From Nocardia brasiliensis NBRC 14402 (GTDB lineage: Bacteria > Actinomycetota > Actinomycetes > Mycobacteriales > Mycobacteriaceae): a DNA stretch of 64,000 nucleotides. Numbering within the stretch: position 1 is the first letter of the stretch; each line of letters opens with the position of its first letter. The position numbers were made by a program, and so were the translations under genes. The notes under the pieces were generated by a model. That model saw nothing but the letters and a program-made list of their open reading frames with translations. It made no database searches and was not told the DNA's origin. Where the stretch lies: NCBI RefSeq assembly GCF_000308475.2, contig NZ_BAFT02000057.1:124001-188000 (forward strand), written 5' to 3'. Positions 33,456 to 41,269 of the stretch are shown piece by piece.

Positions 33456-35025
33456 GCGCAAGCCGTTGCGCCGGGCCCTGGTGAGTGTCTACGACAAGAC
33501 CGGCCTCGTCGAACTCGCGACCGGTCTGCACGCCGCGGGCATCGAGCTGGTCTCGACCGGCTCCACCGCGAGCAAGATCGCCGACGCCGGTATCCCGGTG
33601 ACCAAGGTCGAGGAGCTCACCGGTTTCCCGGAGACCCTCGACGGGCGGGTGAAGACGCTGCATCCGCGGGTGCACGCGGGCATCCTCGCCGACCTGCGCA
33701 AGCAGGAGCACGCCGATCAGCTCGCCGAACTGGGCGTGGCGGCGTTCGAACTGGTGGTGGTGAACCTCTACCCGTTCACAGCGACCGTCGCCAGCGGCGC
33801 GACTTCCGACGAGTGCGTCGAGCAGATCGACATCGGCGGGCCGTCGATGGTGCGGGCGGCCGCGAAGAACCATCCGTCCGTCGCGGTCGTCGTGGACAGC
33901 GGCGACTACGACCAGGTGCTCGCCGCGGCACAGTCCGGCGGGTTCACCTTGCCCGAGCGGACGGCACTGGCGGCCAAGGCTTTTCAGCACACGGCAAGCT
34001 ACGACGTCGCGGTGGCGAGCTGGATGACCTCGGTGCTCGTGCCCGGTGTCGCGCAGGCCCCCGCCGAGGCAGGCGAGCAGTTCCCCGGCTGGCTCGGCGG
34101 CACCTGGGAGCGCGCCGCCGTGCTGCGTTACGGCGAGAACCCACATCAGGCGGCGGCGCTGTACACCGACAACGGCGGCAGCGCCGGCCTCGCGCAGGCG
34201 CGTCAGTTGCACGGCAAGGAGATGTCGTACAACAACTACACCGATGCCGACGCCGCGTGGCGCGCCGCCTACGACCACACCGGCCCGACCGTCGCGATCA
34301 TCAAGCACGCCAACCCGTGTGGCATCGCGGTCGGCGCCGATATCGCCGAGGCGCATCGCAAGGCGCACGCGTGTGATCCGGTGAGCGCGTTCGGCGGGGT
34401 GATCGCGGCCAACCGCGAGGTCACCGTCGAGCTGGCCGAGCAGGTCGCCGAGATCTTCACCGAGGTGATCGTGGCTCCCGCCTACGCCGACGGCGCGGTG
34501 GAAGTGTTGCAGCGCAAGAAGAACGTGCGCATCCTGGTCGCCGAGCCGCCGCGCCGGGCAGGCGCCGAGCTGCGCCCGATCAGCGGCGGCGCGCTGCTGC
34601 AGCAGCGCGACATCCTCGATGCCGCCGGCGACGACCCGGCCAACTGGACGCTGGTGGCGGGCGCGGCGGCCGACGCCGAGACGCTGGCCGACCTCGAATT
34701 CGCTTGGCGCGCCTGCCGGGCGGTGAAATCCAATGCGATCCTGCTGGCCCACGACGGCGCCTCGGTCGGCGTCGGCATGGGGCAGGTCAACCGGGTGGAC
34801 GCGGTGCAGTTGGCCGTGCAGCGCGCGGGTGATCGGGCCAAGGGCTCGGTCGCGGCCTCGGACGCTTTCTTCCCGTTCCCGGACGGCCCGCAGCAGCTCA
34901 TCCAGGCCGGGGTGCGGGCGATCGTGCAGCCGGGCGGGTCGGTGCGCGACCAGGAGACCATCGACCTGGCCCGGGAAGCGGGCGTCACGCTGTACCTGAC
35001 CGGTTCGCGGCACTTCGCCCACTAG
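33442..35025 (+). CDS. purH: Bifunctional AICAR transformylase/IMP cyclohydrolase
   Basis: 527 residues with the N-terminal cyclohydrolase domain (ALVSVYDKTGLVELATGLHA, STGSTASKI, GRVKTLHPRVHAGIL) and the C-terminal AICAR transformylase domain (RYGENPHQAAALY, YNNYTDADAAW, KHANPCGIAVG, and DAFFPFPDG near the end). It catalyses the last two steps of IMP synthesis. The start is inside the end of purN, which implies coupled expression. A long hairpin follows directly. Confidence 0.98.
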   Translation: MSEYERKPLRRALVSVYDKTGLVELATGLHAAGIELVSTGSTASKIADAGIPVTKVEELTGFPETLDGRVKTLHPRVHAGILADLRKQEHADQLAELGVAAFELVVVNLYPFTATVASGATSDECVEQIDIGGPSMVRAAAKNHPSVAVVVDSGDYDQVLAAAQSGGFTLPERTALAAKAFQHTASYDVAVASWMTSVLVPGVAQAPAEAGEQFPGWLGGTWERAAVLRYGENPHQAAALYTDNGGSAGLAQARQLHGKEMSYNNYTDADAAWRAAYDHTGPTVAIIKHANPCGIAVGADIAEAHRKAHACDPVSAFGGVIAANREVTVELAEQVAEIFTEVIVAPAYADGAVEVLQRKKNVRILVAEPPRRAGAELRPISGGALLQQRDILDAAGDDPANWTLVAGAAADAETLADLEFAWRACRAVKSNAILLAHDGASVGVGMGQVNRVDAVQLAVQRAGDRAKGSVAASDAFFPFPDGPQQLIQAGVRAIVQPGGSVRDQETIDLAREAGVTLYLTGSRHFAH

Positions 35026-35036
35026 CCGAGACCACC

Positions 35037-35100
35037 GCGCGCCCTTCGCTTCGCCGCCCGAATCGCCTGTGCTTCGGGAGGCGGGCAGCGAAGGGCGCGC
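35037..35100 (+). terminator. Long hairpin after purH
   Basis: GCGCGCCCTTCGCT (35037-35050) is perfectly complementary to 35087-35100, and the intervening 36 bases contain a further imperfect stem (CCGAA with TTCGG). It is a strong structure 11 bp after the purH stop and a probable terminator. Confidence 0.75.
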
Positions 35101-35111
35101 GAGTTCGTAGA

Positions 35112-35687
35112 GTGGCCACATGGCGATGCGGACGAGTCTTCACCGGTCGCGACGTCCGCGCGCAATCCGGCACGGCAGGCGGCGCGGGCGATATCGTCCT
35201 GACCACCGGACCGATACCCGATGCCCCGGAAACCCCCGAGGCCTACCGCATCTCGGTCGGCGAGACGCTGGAGCTGCGTGGCGCGGACCCGGCGGGCGCG
35301 TTCTACGCCACCAGGTCGGCCCTGCAGATGTTGCGCGGGCAGACCGCGATACCCGGTGGCACCGTGACGGATTGGCCACGCTACCGCGAGCGCAGCCTGA
35401 TGCTGGACGCCGGCCGCGAGTTCATGCCGGTGGAGCTGTTGCGTGCGCAGATCCGCCGCATGGGTCAGCTGAAGTTGAATCTGCTGCACCTGCACTTCTC
35501 GGACACCTCCGGGTTCCGGCTCGAGAGCGTGCGTCATCCGGAAGTCACCGCCGCACAGCACTATTCGAAGCAGGACATCCGTGACCTGATCGTGTACGCG
35601 GCCCGGCACCAGGTCGAGATCGTGCCCGAGGTGGACTTGCCTGGCCACATGAACGGCATTCTGGCCGCGCATCCGGAGCTGAAGTAG
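35112..35687 (+). pseudogene. Beta-N-acetylhexosaminidase (GH20) fragment
   Basis: 191 codons cover the end of the GH20 N-terminal domain (YRISVGETLELRGADPAGAF, YATRSALQML) and the first third of the barrel: RSLMLDAGREFMPVELLRAQ, LKLNLLHLHFSDTSGFRLES, YSKQDIRDLIVYAARHQVEI and VPEVDLPGHMNGILAAHPEL. The reading then stops. The catalytic Asp-Glu pair and the rest of the barrel are missing, as is a signal peptide. The 90 bp after the stop does not continue the family in another frame that I can see. It is a relic of a chitobiose or peptidoglycan-recycling enzyme. Confidence 0.8.
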
Positions 35688-35780
35688 CGCAGCGCGGGTG
35701 CTCCGCAAGCAGGCAGCTACCCCGAGTTCGCCGCGCTGGGCGATGCGGTCGGCGAACCGGCACCGTAGCGCGGAACGCCG

Positions 35781-36242
35781 CTACACCGCGCTGAGTACCT
35801 GACGGTTGCCCAGCGGTGACTTCAGTTGCACGTCGAGCGAGGCGAAGACGGCGATCATGGTGCACATCCGGCCGACCGCGTCGGCGCGGGTGCCGGAGCG
35901 CAGCTCGACGGTGACGGTCGAATCGGTCTCGCGCACAGTGGCGTCCACGCCGTAGCACTCCGGCGAGCCGGTCTGGAAGTTCACCGCGATCCGATCGTCG
36001 GCCAGGCGGGTCCACGAGGTGAACGGGGTCGGGCGGGCGCCGACGATGGTCGGGTCGGCGCTGAGTTCGCGGCCCCGGTTCGCGCCGGAGTCCTCCGTCG
36101 GGGTGCTCGGCGCCGCGCTGCTCGTCGTGCTGGTCTTCGGTTGTGCCGCACCATCATCCGAACTGCCGCAGCCTGCGGCAACGAGACACCCGAGCACGAC
36201 GGCCAGGGTTGCGGCGCTACGGCCGCCGGACATCCGAGTCAT
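35781..36242 (-). CDS. Putative lipoprotein
   Basis: 153 residues from ATG 36242 (MTRMSGG). A lipobox LVAAGC follows a hydrophobic stretch, so the protein should be diacylated and anchored to the outer face of the membrane. A Thr/Ser-rich linker (about 25-50) leads to a roughly 95-residue domain with two Cys (SPECYGVDATV and RMCTMIAVF) that fits DUF3558-like actinobacterial lipoproteins in size only. Function is unknown. The reading extends further upstream, but that part lacks a ribosome site. Confidence 0.7.
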   Translation of the reverse strand: MTRMSGGRSAATLAVVLGCLVAAGCGSSDDGAAQPKTSTTSSAAPSTPTEDSGANRGRELSADPTIVGARPTPFTSWTRLADDRIAVNFQTGSPECYGVDATVRETDSTVTVELRSGTRADAVGRMCTMIAVFASLDVQLKSPLGNRQVLSAV

Positions 36243-36474
36243 GGCGACAACCCTAGTGGCGGATGCGCCGGTGCGTGTGGCCGCCGTCCGGTCCCATCCC
36301 ATAGCGGGCGTGGGACCGCAATAGGACGCACCCCACAGTGAACTTTCGGCGAACCATGCGCGTAATCCCTCCGTAACTCCCACTCGAGCAGTATCTTCGG
36401 CCTAGATGCGCGCTTGGGTGTGGACGGCGGGCGTCGATGTCGGATGCTCTTCAGAACCTTCGAAAGGAAGAACC

Positions 36475-37044
36475 GTGGGCGACACGCTGCGCGTTGGCGA
36501 AGAACTCGGACTGGGCCAGTCTCTGCAAGGGGGTGCGTACAGCCTCACGCTGCAGAGCGACGGCAACCTCGTGCTGACCGAGCCGGACGGAAATGTTGTG
36601 TGGTCCACGCTGACTCACAACCAGGGTGTCGAGCGTGCGACCCTGCAGTCCGACGGCAACTTCGTCCTGTACAAGGGTGAGGGCGCGGCCTGGTCCACCG
36701 AGACCAACGGCAAGGGCGACCCGGATCGCCTGGTCGTGCAGGCGGACCGCAACGTCGTGCTGTACGGCAAGGACGGCAGCGCGCTGTGGGCGTCGGACAC
36801 CAAGACCGACAACCCGCTGCCCGCCCCGGAGCCCGCAGCCGAGGCCGCGCCCGCCGCCGAAGAGGTGCCGCCCCCGCCGCCGGCCCCCGAGGTGCGCACC
36901 TACACCGTCGAGCCGGGCGACACCCTGTGGGCGATCGCCGAGCGCTTCTACGGCGACGGCAACCGCTACCAGGAGATCGCGAACGCGAGCGGCATCGACA
37001 ACCCGGACCTGATCAACCCCGGCCAGGTGCTGACCATCCCGTAA
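36475..37044 (+). CDS. Mannose-binding B-lectin domain fused to LysM
   Basis: 189 residues from GTG 36475, with AAAGGAAG just upstream. Residues 1-110 are a bulb-type lectin prism with three QxDxNxVxY-like sites (LQSDGNLVLT, LQSDGNFVLY, VQADRNVVLY), the mannose-binding motif of monocot lectins. A Pro/Ala/Glu linker (about 112-137) joins a C-terminal LysM domain (TYTVEPGDTLWAIAERFYGD, NPDLINPGQVLTIP) that binds glycan chains. There is no obvious Sec signal, so export would need another route, or the protein acts inside the cell. The pairing could bridge mannan-type polymers and peptidoglycan. Confidence 0.85.
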   Translation: MGDTLRVGEELGLGQSLQGGAYSLTLQSDGNLVLTEPDGNVVWSTLTHNQGVERATLQSDGNFVLYKGEGAAWSTETNGKGDPDRLVVQADRNVVLYGKDGSALWASDTKTDNPLPAPEPAAEAAPAAEEVPPPPPAPEVRTYTVEPGDTLWAIAERFYGDGNRYQEIANASGIDNPDLINPGQVLTIP

Positions 37045-37066
37045 AACACTGCGGGGCAAGGCAAAA

Positions 37067-37102
37067 CGTGGGGCCCGGCGCGAATGTGCGCCGGGCCCCA
37101 CG
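37067..37102. terminator. Bidirectional terminator between the lectin gene and the KAS III-AvrD operon
   Basis: A 15-bp stem (CGTGGGGCCCGGCGC at 37067-37081 with its complement at 37088-37102) and a 6-base loop GAATGT. It lies between convergent genes. Confidence 0.85.
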
Positions 37103-37119
37103 GCGTTGCCCGGGTGCGT

Positions 37120-37908
37120 TCAGTACCGCATCGCGTACGAGATACGGCGCGCCAGCGACTTCTTGCGCTGTGCCGCTTTGAATCTGTCGTCCTGCTCGAG
37201 CACCTTGGTCGCGCCCGCGACCCGCTGCTGGGCGCGGGCGATCGCCTCCTCGACCGGCATGATGGTGTCCAGATCGAACAGCTCGATGATGCGGGACACC
37301 CGCTCGTGCACCGAACCGCCGACGATCTCGTAGGGCAGGCCGAGTTCGGCGACCACGCCGATCAGGCTGTCGTCGGACAACTTTCGGAACGGCTCCGAGA
37401 CGGGGCGGTGGCCGTCGAGCTTCATCGGGAACTCCACCGGCAGATGCACGAAGGCGTCGTACAGGTAGCGGGCCCGGTCCTTGACCACATCGCCGATGAT
37501 GTCGGTGTACTCGCGCAGCGGCTGTTTGCGTCCGATGCCCGCGACCGACTTCACCGAGCGCAGCAGCCACGACGCGCCGGGGTTGATGCCCACCGCCATC
37601 CGGGCCGTGCCGTACACCCACTCGTGCACCACCGAACCGTCGGAAATGAAAGAGCCGTCCCGTGATTCGTTGTGCACCCGTTCCTCGAACCGGCGTAACC
37701 CCAACTGCAGCAGTTCGATCGAGTTCAACTCCATCACCGTCTTGCCCGGTGCCAGGTCTACGAGCAGTTCGCGGGAGGTCAGCGCGTGCGTGCGGGGGAT
37801 GCCGGTGGCGATCGACAAAGTCTCGGTGGTCGTGCTCTTGCCGACTCCGTAGGTGCCCGAGATCGCCAGCTTGATGTGGGCGCGGCGTTGCCCGCCGATC
37901 AGGTACAC
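37120..37908 (-). CDS. P-loop ATPase (AAA_28-like), last gene of the KAS III-AvrD operon
   Basis: 262 residues from a GTG at 37908, 8 bp after the stop of the exporter gene. The P-loop GTYGVGKST is at 18-26. Further on is SDGSVVHEWVYGTARM, a motif shared with the operon's other ATPase (SDGSVLNEW). A third conserved region LPYEIVGGSVHERVSRIIEL matches the paralogue's SIPYFVFGGPLEDVV. Related P-loop proteins act as kinases or ligase-like enzymes on small molecules. The repeated presence suggests two chemical or regulatory steps in the pathway. Substrate unknown. Confidence 0.7.
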   Translation of the reverse strand: MYLIGGQRRAHIKLAISGTYGVGKSTTTETLSIATGIPRTHALTSRELLVDLAPGKTVMELNSIELLQLGLRRFEERVHNESRDGSFISDGSVVHEWVYGTARMAVGINPGASWLLRSVKSVAGIGRKQPLREYTDIIGDVVKDRARYLYDAFVHLPVEFPMKLDGHRPVSEPFRKLSDDSLIGVVAELGLPYEIVGGSVHERVSRIIELFDLDTIMPVEEAIARAQQRVAGATKVLEQDDRFKAAQRKKSLARRISYAMRY

Positions 37909-37916
37909 GGATACGC

Positions 37917-39545
37917 CTAGCTTTTCGTGCGAATCTGCTTGCGGCCGGGCACCTTGCCGGGCAGGCGCAGCGGCTGGGTGAGGTTCTCGTCCTCGGCGGG
38001 GATACCCGGGGTCGCCAGCGCGGCCTCGTTGAGGTCGCCGCGGCGCAGGGTGAGAAAGGCGACGATGCCGGAGATCGCGGCCAGTACACCGGCCAGCAGC
38101 ATCGCCTGATGCAGCCCGCTGAGGAACGCCGCCTCCGCGGCGGTCCGGACCGGCCCGGTGGTCGCCACGTGCGCGCTGCCGCCCGCCGCGATCACGTCGG
38201 CGAGCTCGGACACCTTGTCGGCGGCCATCGTCGCGGCGGCCTCGGAATCGGCGAAGGCGTCGGCCACCCGGTTCTGGAAGAACGCGCCGATCGCGGCGAT
38301 GCCGATGGCCAGCCCCGCCTGCTGGAAGGTCTCGTTCACCCCCGACGCCATGCCCGCCTTGTCCGGCACGGTGACCGCGATGGACAGTGCCGCGCGCGGC
38401 GGGTTGAACATGCCCATGCCCAGGCCGATCAGGACCATGGCCGGAATCAGCGCGGTCCAGCCGGAATCCACGTCGACGAACAGGAACGCGATCAGACCCG
38501 CCGCGATGAGCAGCTGGGAGGTGCCGACCAGGACCGCGGGCGCCAGCCGGGTGACCAGGCCGCCCGCGACGGCCGCCGCGACGAAGAGCAGCAAAGTCAA
38601 AGGCAGGAACCGGATTCCGCTGGCCAGCGCCGAGTAGCCGAGCTGGTTCTGCACGAACGAGATCAGCAGGAACAGCGCGGGCATGACCGTGAACGCGCAG
38701 AGCGCGGTGACCACGGACAGACCACCGAAGGTGGTGTTGCGGAACAGATTCAGATCGAACATCGCGCGGCTGCGCCGGGTGATCTGGACCCGGGCGAACC
38801 ACGCGAGCAGCGCGACGGCGAGCAGGAAGCACACCACGATGCGCACGCTGAACCAGCCGTCCTGCTGACCGCGCAGCAGCGCGAGCACGAGGAAGAACAG
38901 GCCGGTGGAGAAGGTGATCATGCCCGGCCAGTCCACCGGTGGTGTGGTGTAGCTGCGGGATTCGCGCATCTTGAGATAGCCGGCGGCGAGTGCGCCGATC
39001 GCGAGCGGCACGTTGATCAGAAAGATCCAGCGCCAGCCGGCGGTCTCGGTGAGGGCGCCGCCGATGAGCGGACCGAACGCGATGGCCAGACCGGTGACCG
39101 CACCGAAGACGCCGAACGCCATGCCACGGTCCTTGCCGCGGAATTCGTGGCCGAGCAGGGCCGGTCCGACGGCGAAAAGTATCGCGCCACCCAGACCCTG
39201 TGCGAACCGGGCGATCACCAGCACCGCGACATTGGGCGCGAGGCCGCACGCGAGCGAGGAGACGGCGAACAGGATCATGCCCGCGTTGAAGACCGTGCGG
39301 CGCCCGATCCGGTCGGCCAGTGAGCCCGCCGCGAGCAGGATGGCTGCGAGACCGAGCGCGTAGGCGTCGAGGATCCACTGCAGTGACGAGAACGAGGAAT
39401 CGAAGGCCGTACGAATATCCGGCAGCGCCACGTTCACGACGGTGAGATCGAGCATCAGCATGAAGGTGGCGACGGCCACCCCGACCAGGGTCCAGATCGC
39501 GGCGTCCGAGCGCTGGTGCGAGGTGTCGGTCGGTCCGATGGCCAT
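37917..39545 (-). CDS. DHA2-type MFS exporter (EmrB/QacA family)
   Basis: 542 residues with about 14 membrane helices. The family marks are DLTVVNVALPDIRTAF in helix 1, the antiporter loop GSLADRIGRRTVFN, and GPLIGGALTETAGWRWIFLI at helix 5. It uses the proton gradient to expel lipophilic compounds. It lies between the two P-loop ATPases and 18 bp after the first, so it probably exports the product of the KAS III-AvrD pathway or protects the cell from it. Confidence 0.9.
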   Translation of the reverse strand: MAIGPTDTSHQRSDAAIWTLVGVAVATFMLMLDLTVVNVALPDIRTAFDSSFSSLQWILDAYALGLAAILLAAGSLADRIGRRTVFNAGMILFAVSSLACGLAPNVAVLVIARFAQGLGGAILFAVGPALLGHEFRGKDRGMAFGVFGAVTGLAIAFGPLIGGALTETAGWRWIFLINVPLAIGALAAGYLKMRESRSYTTPPVDWPGMITFSTGLFFLVLALLRGQQDGWFSVRIVVCFLLAVALLAWFARVQITRRSRAMFDLNLFRNTTFGGLSVVTALCAFTVMPALFLLISFVQNQLGYSALASGIRFLPLTLLLFVAAAVAGGLVTRLAPAVLVGTSQLLIAAGLIAFLFVDVDSGWTALIPAMVLIGLGMGMFNPPRAALSIAVTVPDKAGMASGVNETFQQAGLAIGIAAIGAFFQNRVADAFADSEAAATMAADKVSELADVIAAGGSAHVATTGPVRTAAEAAFLSGLHQAMLLAGVLAAISGIVAFLTLRRGDLNEAALATPGIPAEDENLTQPLRLPGKVPGRKQIRTKS

Positions 39546-39563
39546 AAGCGAATTGTCCTCTGT

Positions 39564-40232
39564 TCAAGCGGCGTTCGACGCCGCGGCGACCGCCGCACCC
39601 GCCGGTACCAGTTCGGGCAGGCGATACAGCCGCGTCACGTGGGTGACGACATCCTCGAGCGGTCCCCCGAACACGAAATAGGGGATCGACGATGCGTGCA
39701 GGGTCTGCAGCAGTAAGCGGTCGATGAGTGCGCGCCGGTCGGCATCGTCGCCGTCCCGGGTCGCCGGGTCTATGCGTAGATGAACAACCGCATCGTAGGC
39801 CCTGACCGCATGACCGGTGACGATTCCGGCGTGCGCGGCCAGAAAGCCCTTCTCGAACAGTCGATTCGGATAGTCCCGCGGATGCGCCAGCAAACTGAGC
39901 AGGCTGCGGCTGCGCCGGACCGCTTCGGCCAGCGCCCACTCGTTCAGGACGGAACCGTCGGAGACGAAACCGGATTCGCTCCTGGCTTCGGCGTCCACTC
40001 GGCGTTCGAACATGCGCACCGGCAGTTCGACGGTCTCGGCCAATCGCCGCCGGGCCGTCACCACCGTTGTCTCCAAGGACAATCCGGCGTGCGGTAACCC
40101 GGTCGCCAGGGAGAGCGCGGTGGTCAACGTGGTCTTGCCGGTGCCAGGCGCACCCGTGACGGCCAGCCGCACCGCGGGCAGTTCGGTCAGCGGCGGGGCG
40201 GGTGCGGGCCGCAGCATGGTGTCGGCGGTCAT
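39564..40232 (-). CDS. P-loop ATPase (AAA_28-like), second paralogue
   Basis: 222 residues. GAPGTGKT at 27-34 is the P-loop, and SDGSVLNEWALAEAV and SIPYFVFGGPLEDVVTHVTR parallel the ATPase at 37120. The start ATG overlaps the AvrD stop (ATGA), so the two are translationally coupled. The annotation level is only ATP-binding protein. A kinase acting on the AvrD product or its sugar precursor is a reasonable guess, not shown by sequence. Confidence 0.7.
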   Translation of the reverse strand: MTADTMLRPAPAPPLTELPAVRLAVTGAPGTGKTTLTTALSLATGLPHAGLSLETTVVTARRRLAETVELPVRMFERRVDAEARSESGFVSDGSVLNEWALAEAVRRSRSLLSLLAHPRDYPNRLFEKGFLAAHAGIVTGHAVRAYDAVVHLRIDPATRDGDDADRRALIDRLLLQTLHASSIPYFVFGGPLEDVVTHVTRLYRLPELVPAGAAVAAASNAA

Positions 40233-41218
40233 TCAGGTAGCTGGTGCGCGAGCAGGCAGGAGCCGGTGACGCCGTTGAACGCTTTGATCTGGATATCGGC
40301 ACTGCGCCAGCGACTTCCGCCGCGATCGATGATCGATGCGCGCCGGATCTCCAGGATGCCCTCGAAGGAGTCGTCGATCGGGCGGTGCGGACCGGCCGTG
40401 ATGAACTCGAGTTTGCGCATCCAGAGGGTGTTGCTGTTCGCCCGGGTGAGCGAATCCAGGTGATAGAGCAGGATTTGCGACGACTGGGCCGCGCCGACCA
40501 CGGAATCGATGGGGGAGGAGCTGTACGAGTACGCGGACTCGGCGCCGGCGAACCCGCCGACCTGGCCGGGGGTGATCCGGTGCTGTCCGGTGATCCTGGT
40601 GCCGGTCTCGTCGACCGTGAGTTCGCTCGCGGTCAGCGTGTGATTGACCAGGCCGTTGAGGTAGTAGTGCGGTGCGGGACCGAAAATATCGGCCAGGCCA
40701 TCGAATTCGTCCAACCCAGGCTCGGACTGCGCGCCGGACCCGGGCGGGTGCACGATCGACAGGGTGCCGTTCAGCGGGCCGACCTGGAACTTGAAGGTGG
40801 TTTCGATCTCGGATTCGGTGGTGTCGGAGGCGCCGACGACCTCCGCGGTCACCGGCACGTCGGCGAGATCCTCGTGTGGCGAGGCGCCCGCGCGGACGGT
40901 GGCGTGGCGCACCCAGGAACGCGCCGACTCGGCCGCGGAGAGTTCACGGGAGCGGGCCACCGCGGCGTCGCACAGTGCCGCGGCGAGCATGACGGTGTCG
41001 ACGCTGCTCACGTGCGGGACGAGCTCGCCCTCGCGCTTGGTGGACCAACCCGCCGGGTAGGTCAGACGCGCCCGCCCGGAATGCTTGGCGCCCAACTGAT
41101 TCGATCTGCTGAGCGCGAGCCGGGTGAACTCCCGGCCGACGTTCTTGTAGCCGTCTCCGAAGTATCGGCTGGTGTGCGGGCCAAGGGGTTCGTCATAACT
41201 GGAGAATGAATGTTTCAT
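40229..41218 (-). CDS. AvrD family protein (syringolide-synthase-like)
   Basis: 329 residues from ATG 41218. The opening SSYDEPLGPHTSRYFGDGYK, then LTYPAGWSTKREGELVPHVS and SVDTVMLAAALCDAAV follow the pattern of Pseudomonas syringae AvrD. That protein condenses a beta-keto acyl chain with a pentulose to give syringolides, the elicitors recognised by soybean Rpg4. Here the gene directly follows a KAS III that could supply the beta-keto acyl chain. It is translationally coupled to an ATPase. The identification is from remembered family motifs and should be tested against PF05655. Confidence 0.75.
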   Translation of the reverse strand: MKHSFSSYDEPLGPHTSRYFGDGYKNVGREFTRLALSRSNQLGAKHSGRARLTYPAGWSTKREGELVPHVSSVDTVMLAAALCDAAVARSRELSAAESARSWVRHATVRAGASPHEDLADVPVTAEVVGASDTTESEIETTFKFQVGPLNGTLSIVHPPGSGAQSEPGLDEFDGLADIFGPAPHYYLNGLVNHTLTASELTVDETGTRITGQHRITPGQVGGFAGAESAYSYSSSPIDSVVGAAQSSQILLYHLDSLTRANSNTLWMRKLEFITAGPHRPIDDSFEGILEIRRASIIDRGGSRWRSADIQIKAFNGVTGSCLLAHQLPE

Positions 41219-41269
41219 ATTTTGGCACCGCACTTTCGAACACAGATCGAACAGATGACACAGGGCGGA

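Noticed and set aside
37120..40302. A single 1060-codon minus-strand reading through the AvrD-operon genes
   Set aside because: The frame of the last ATPase stays open by chance through the exporter gene and beyond. The exporter and second ATPase are clear in other frames, and a GTG 8 bp after the exporter stop is the real start.
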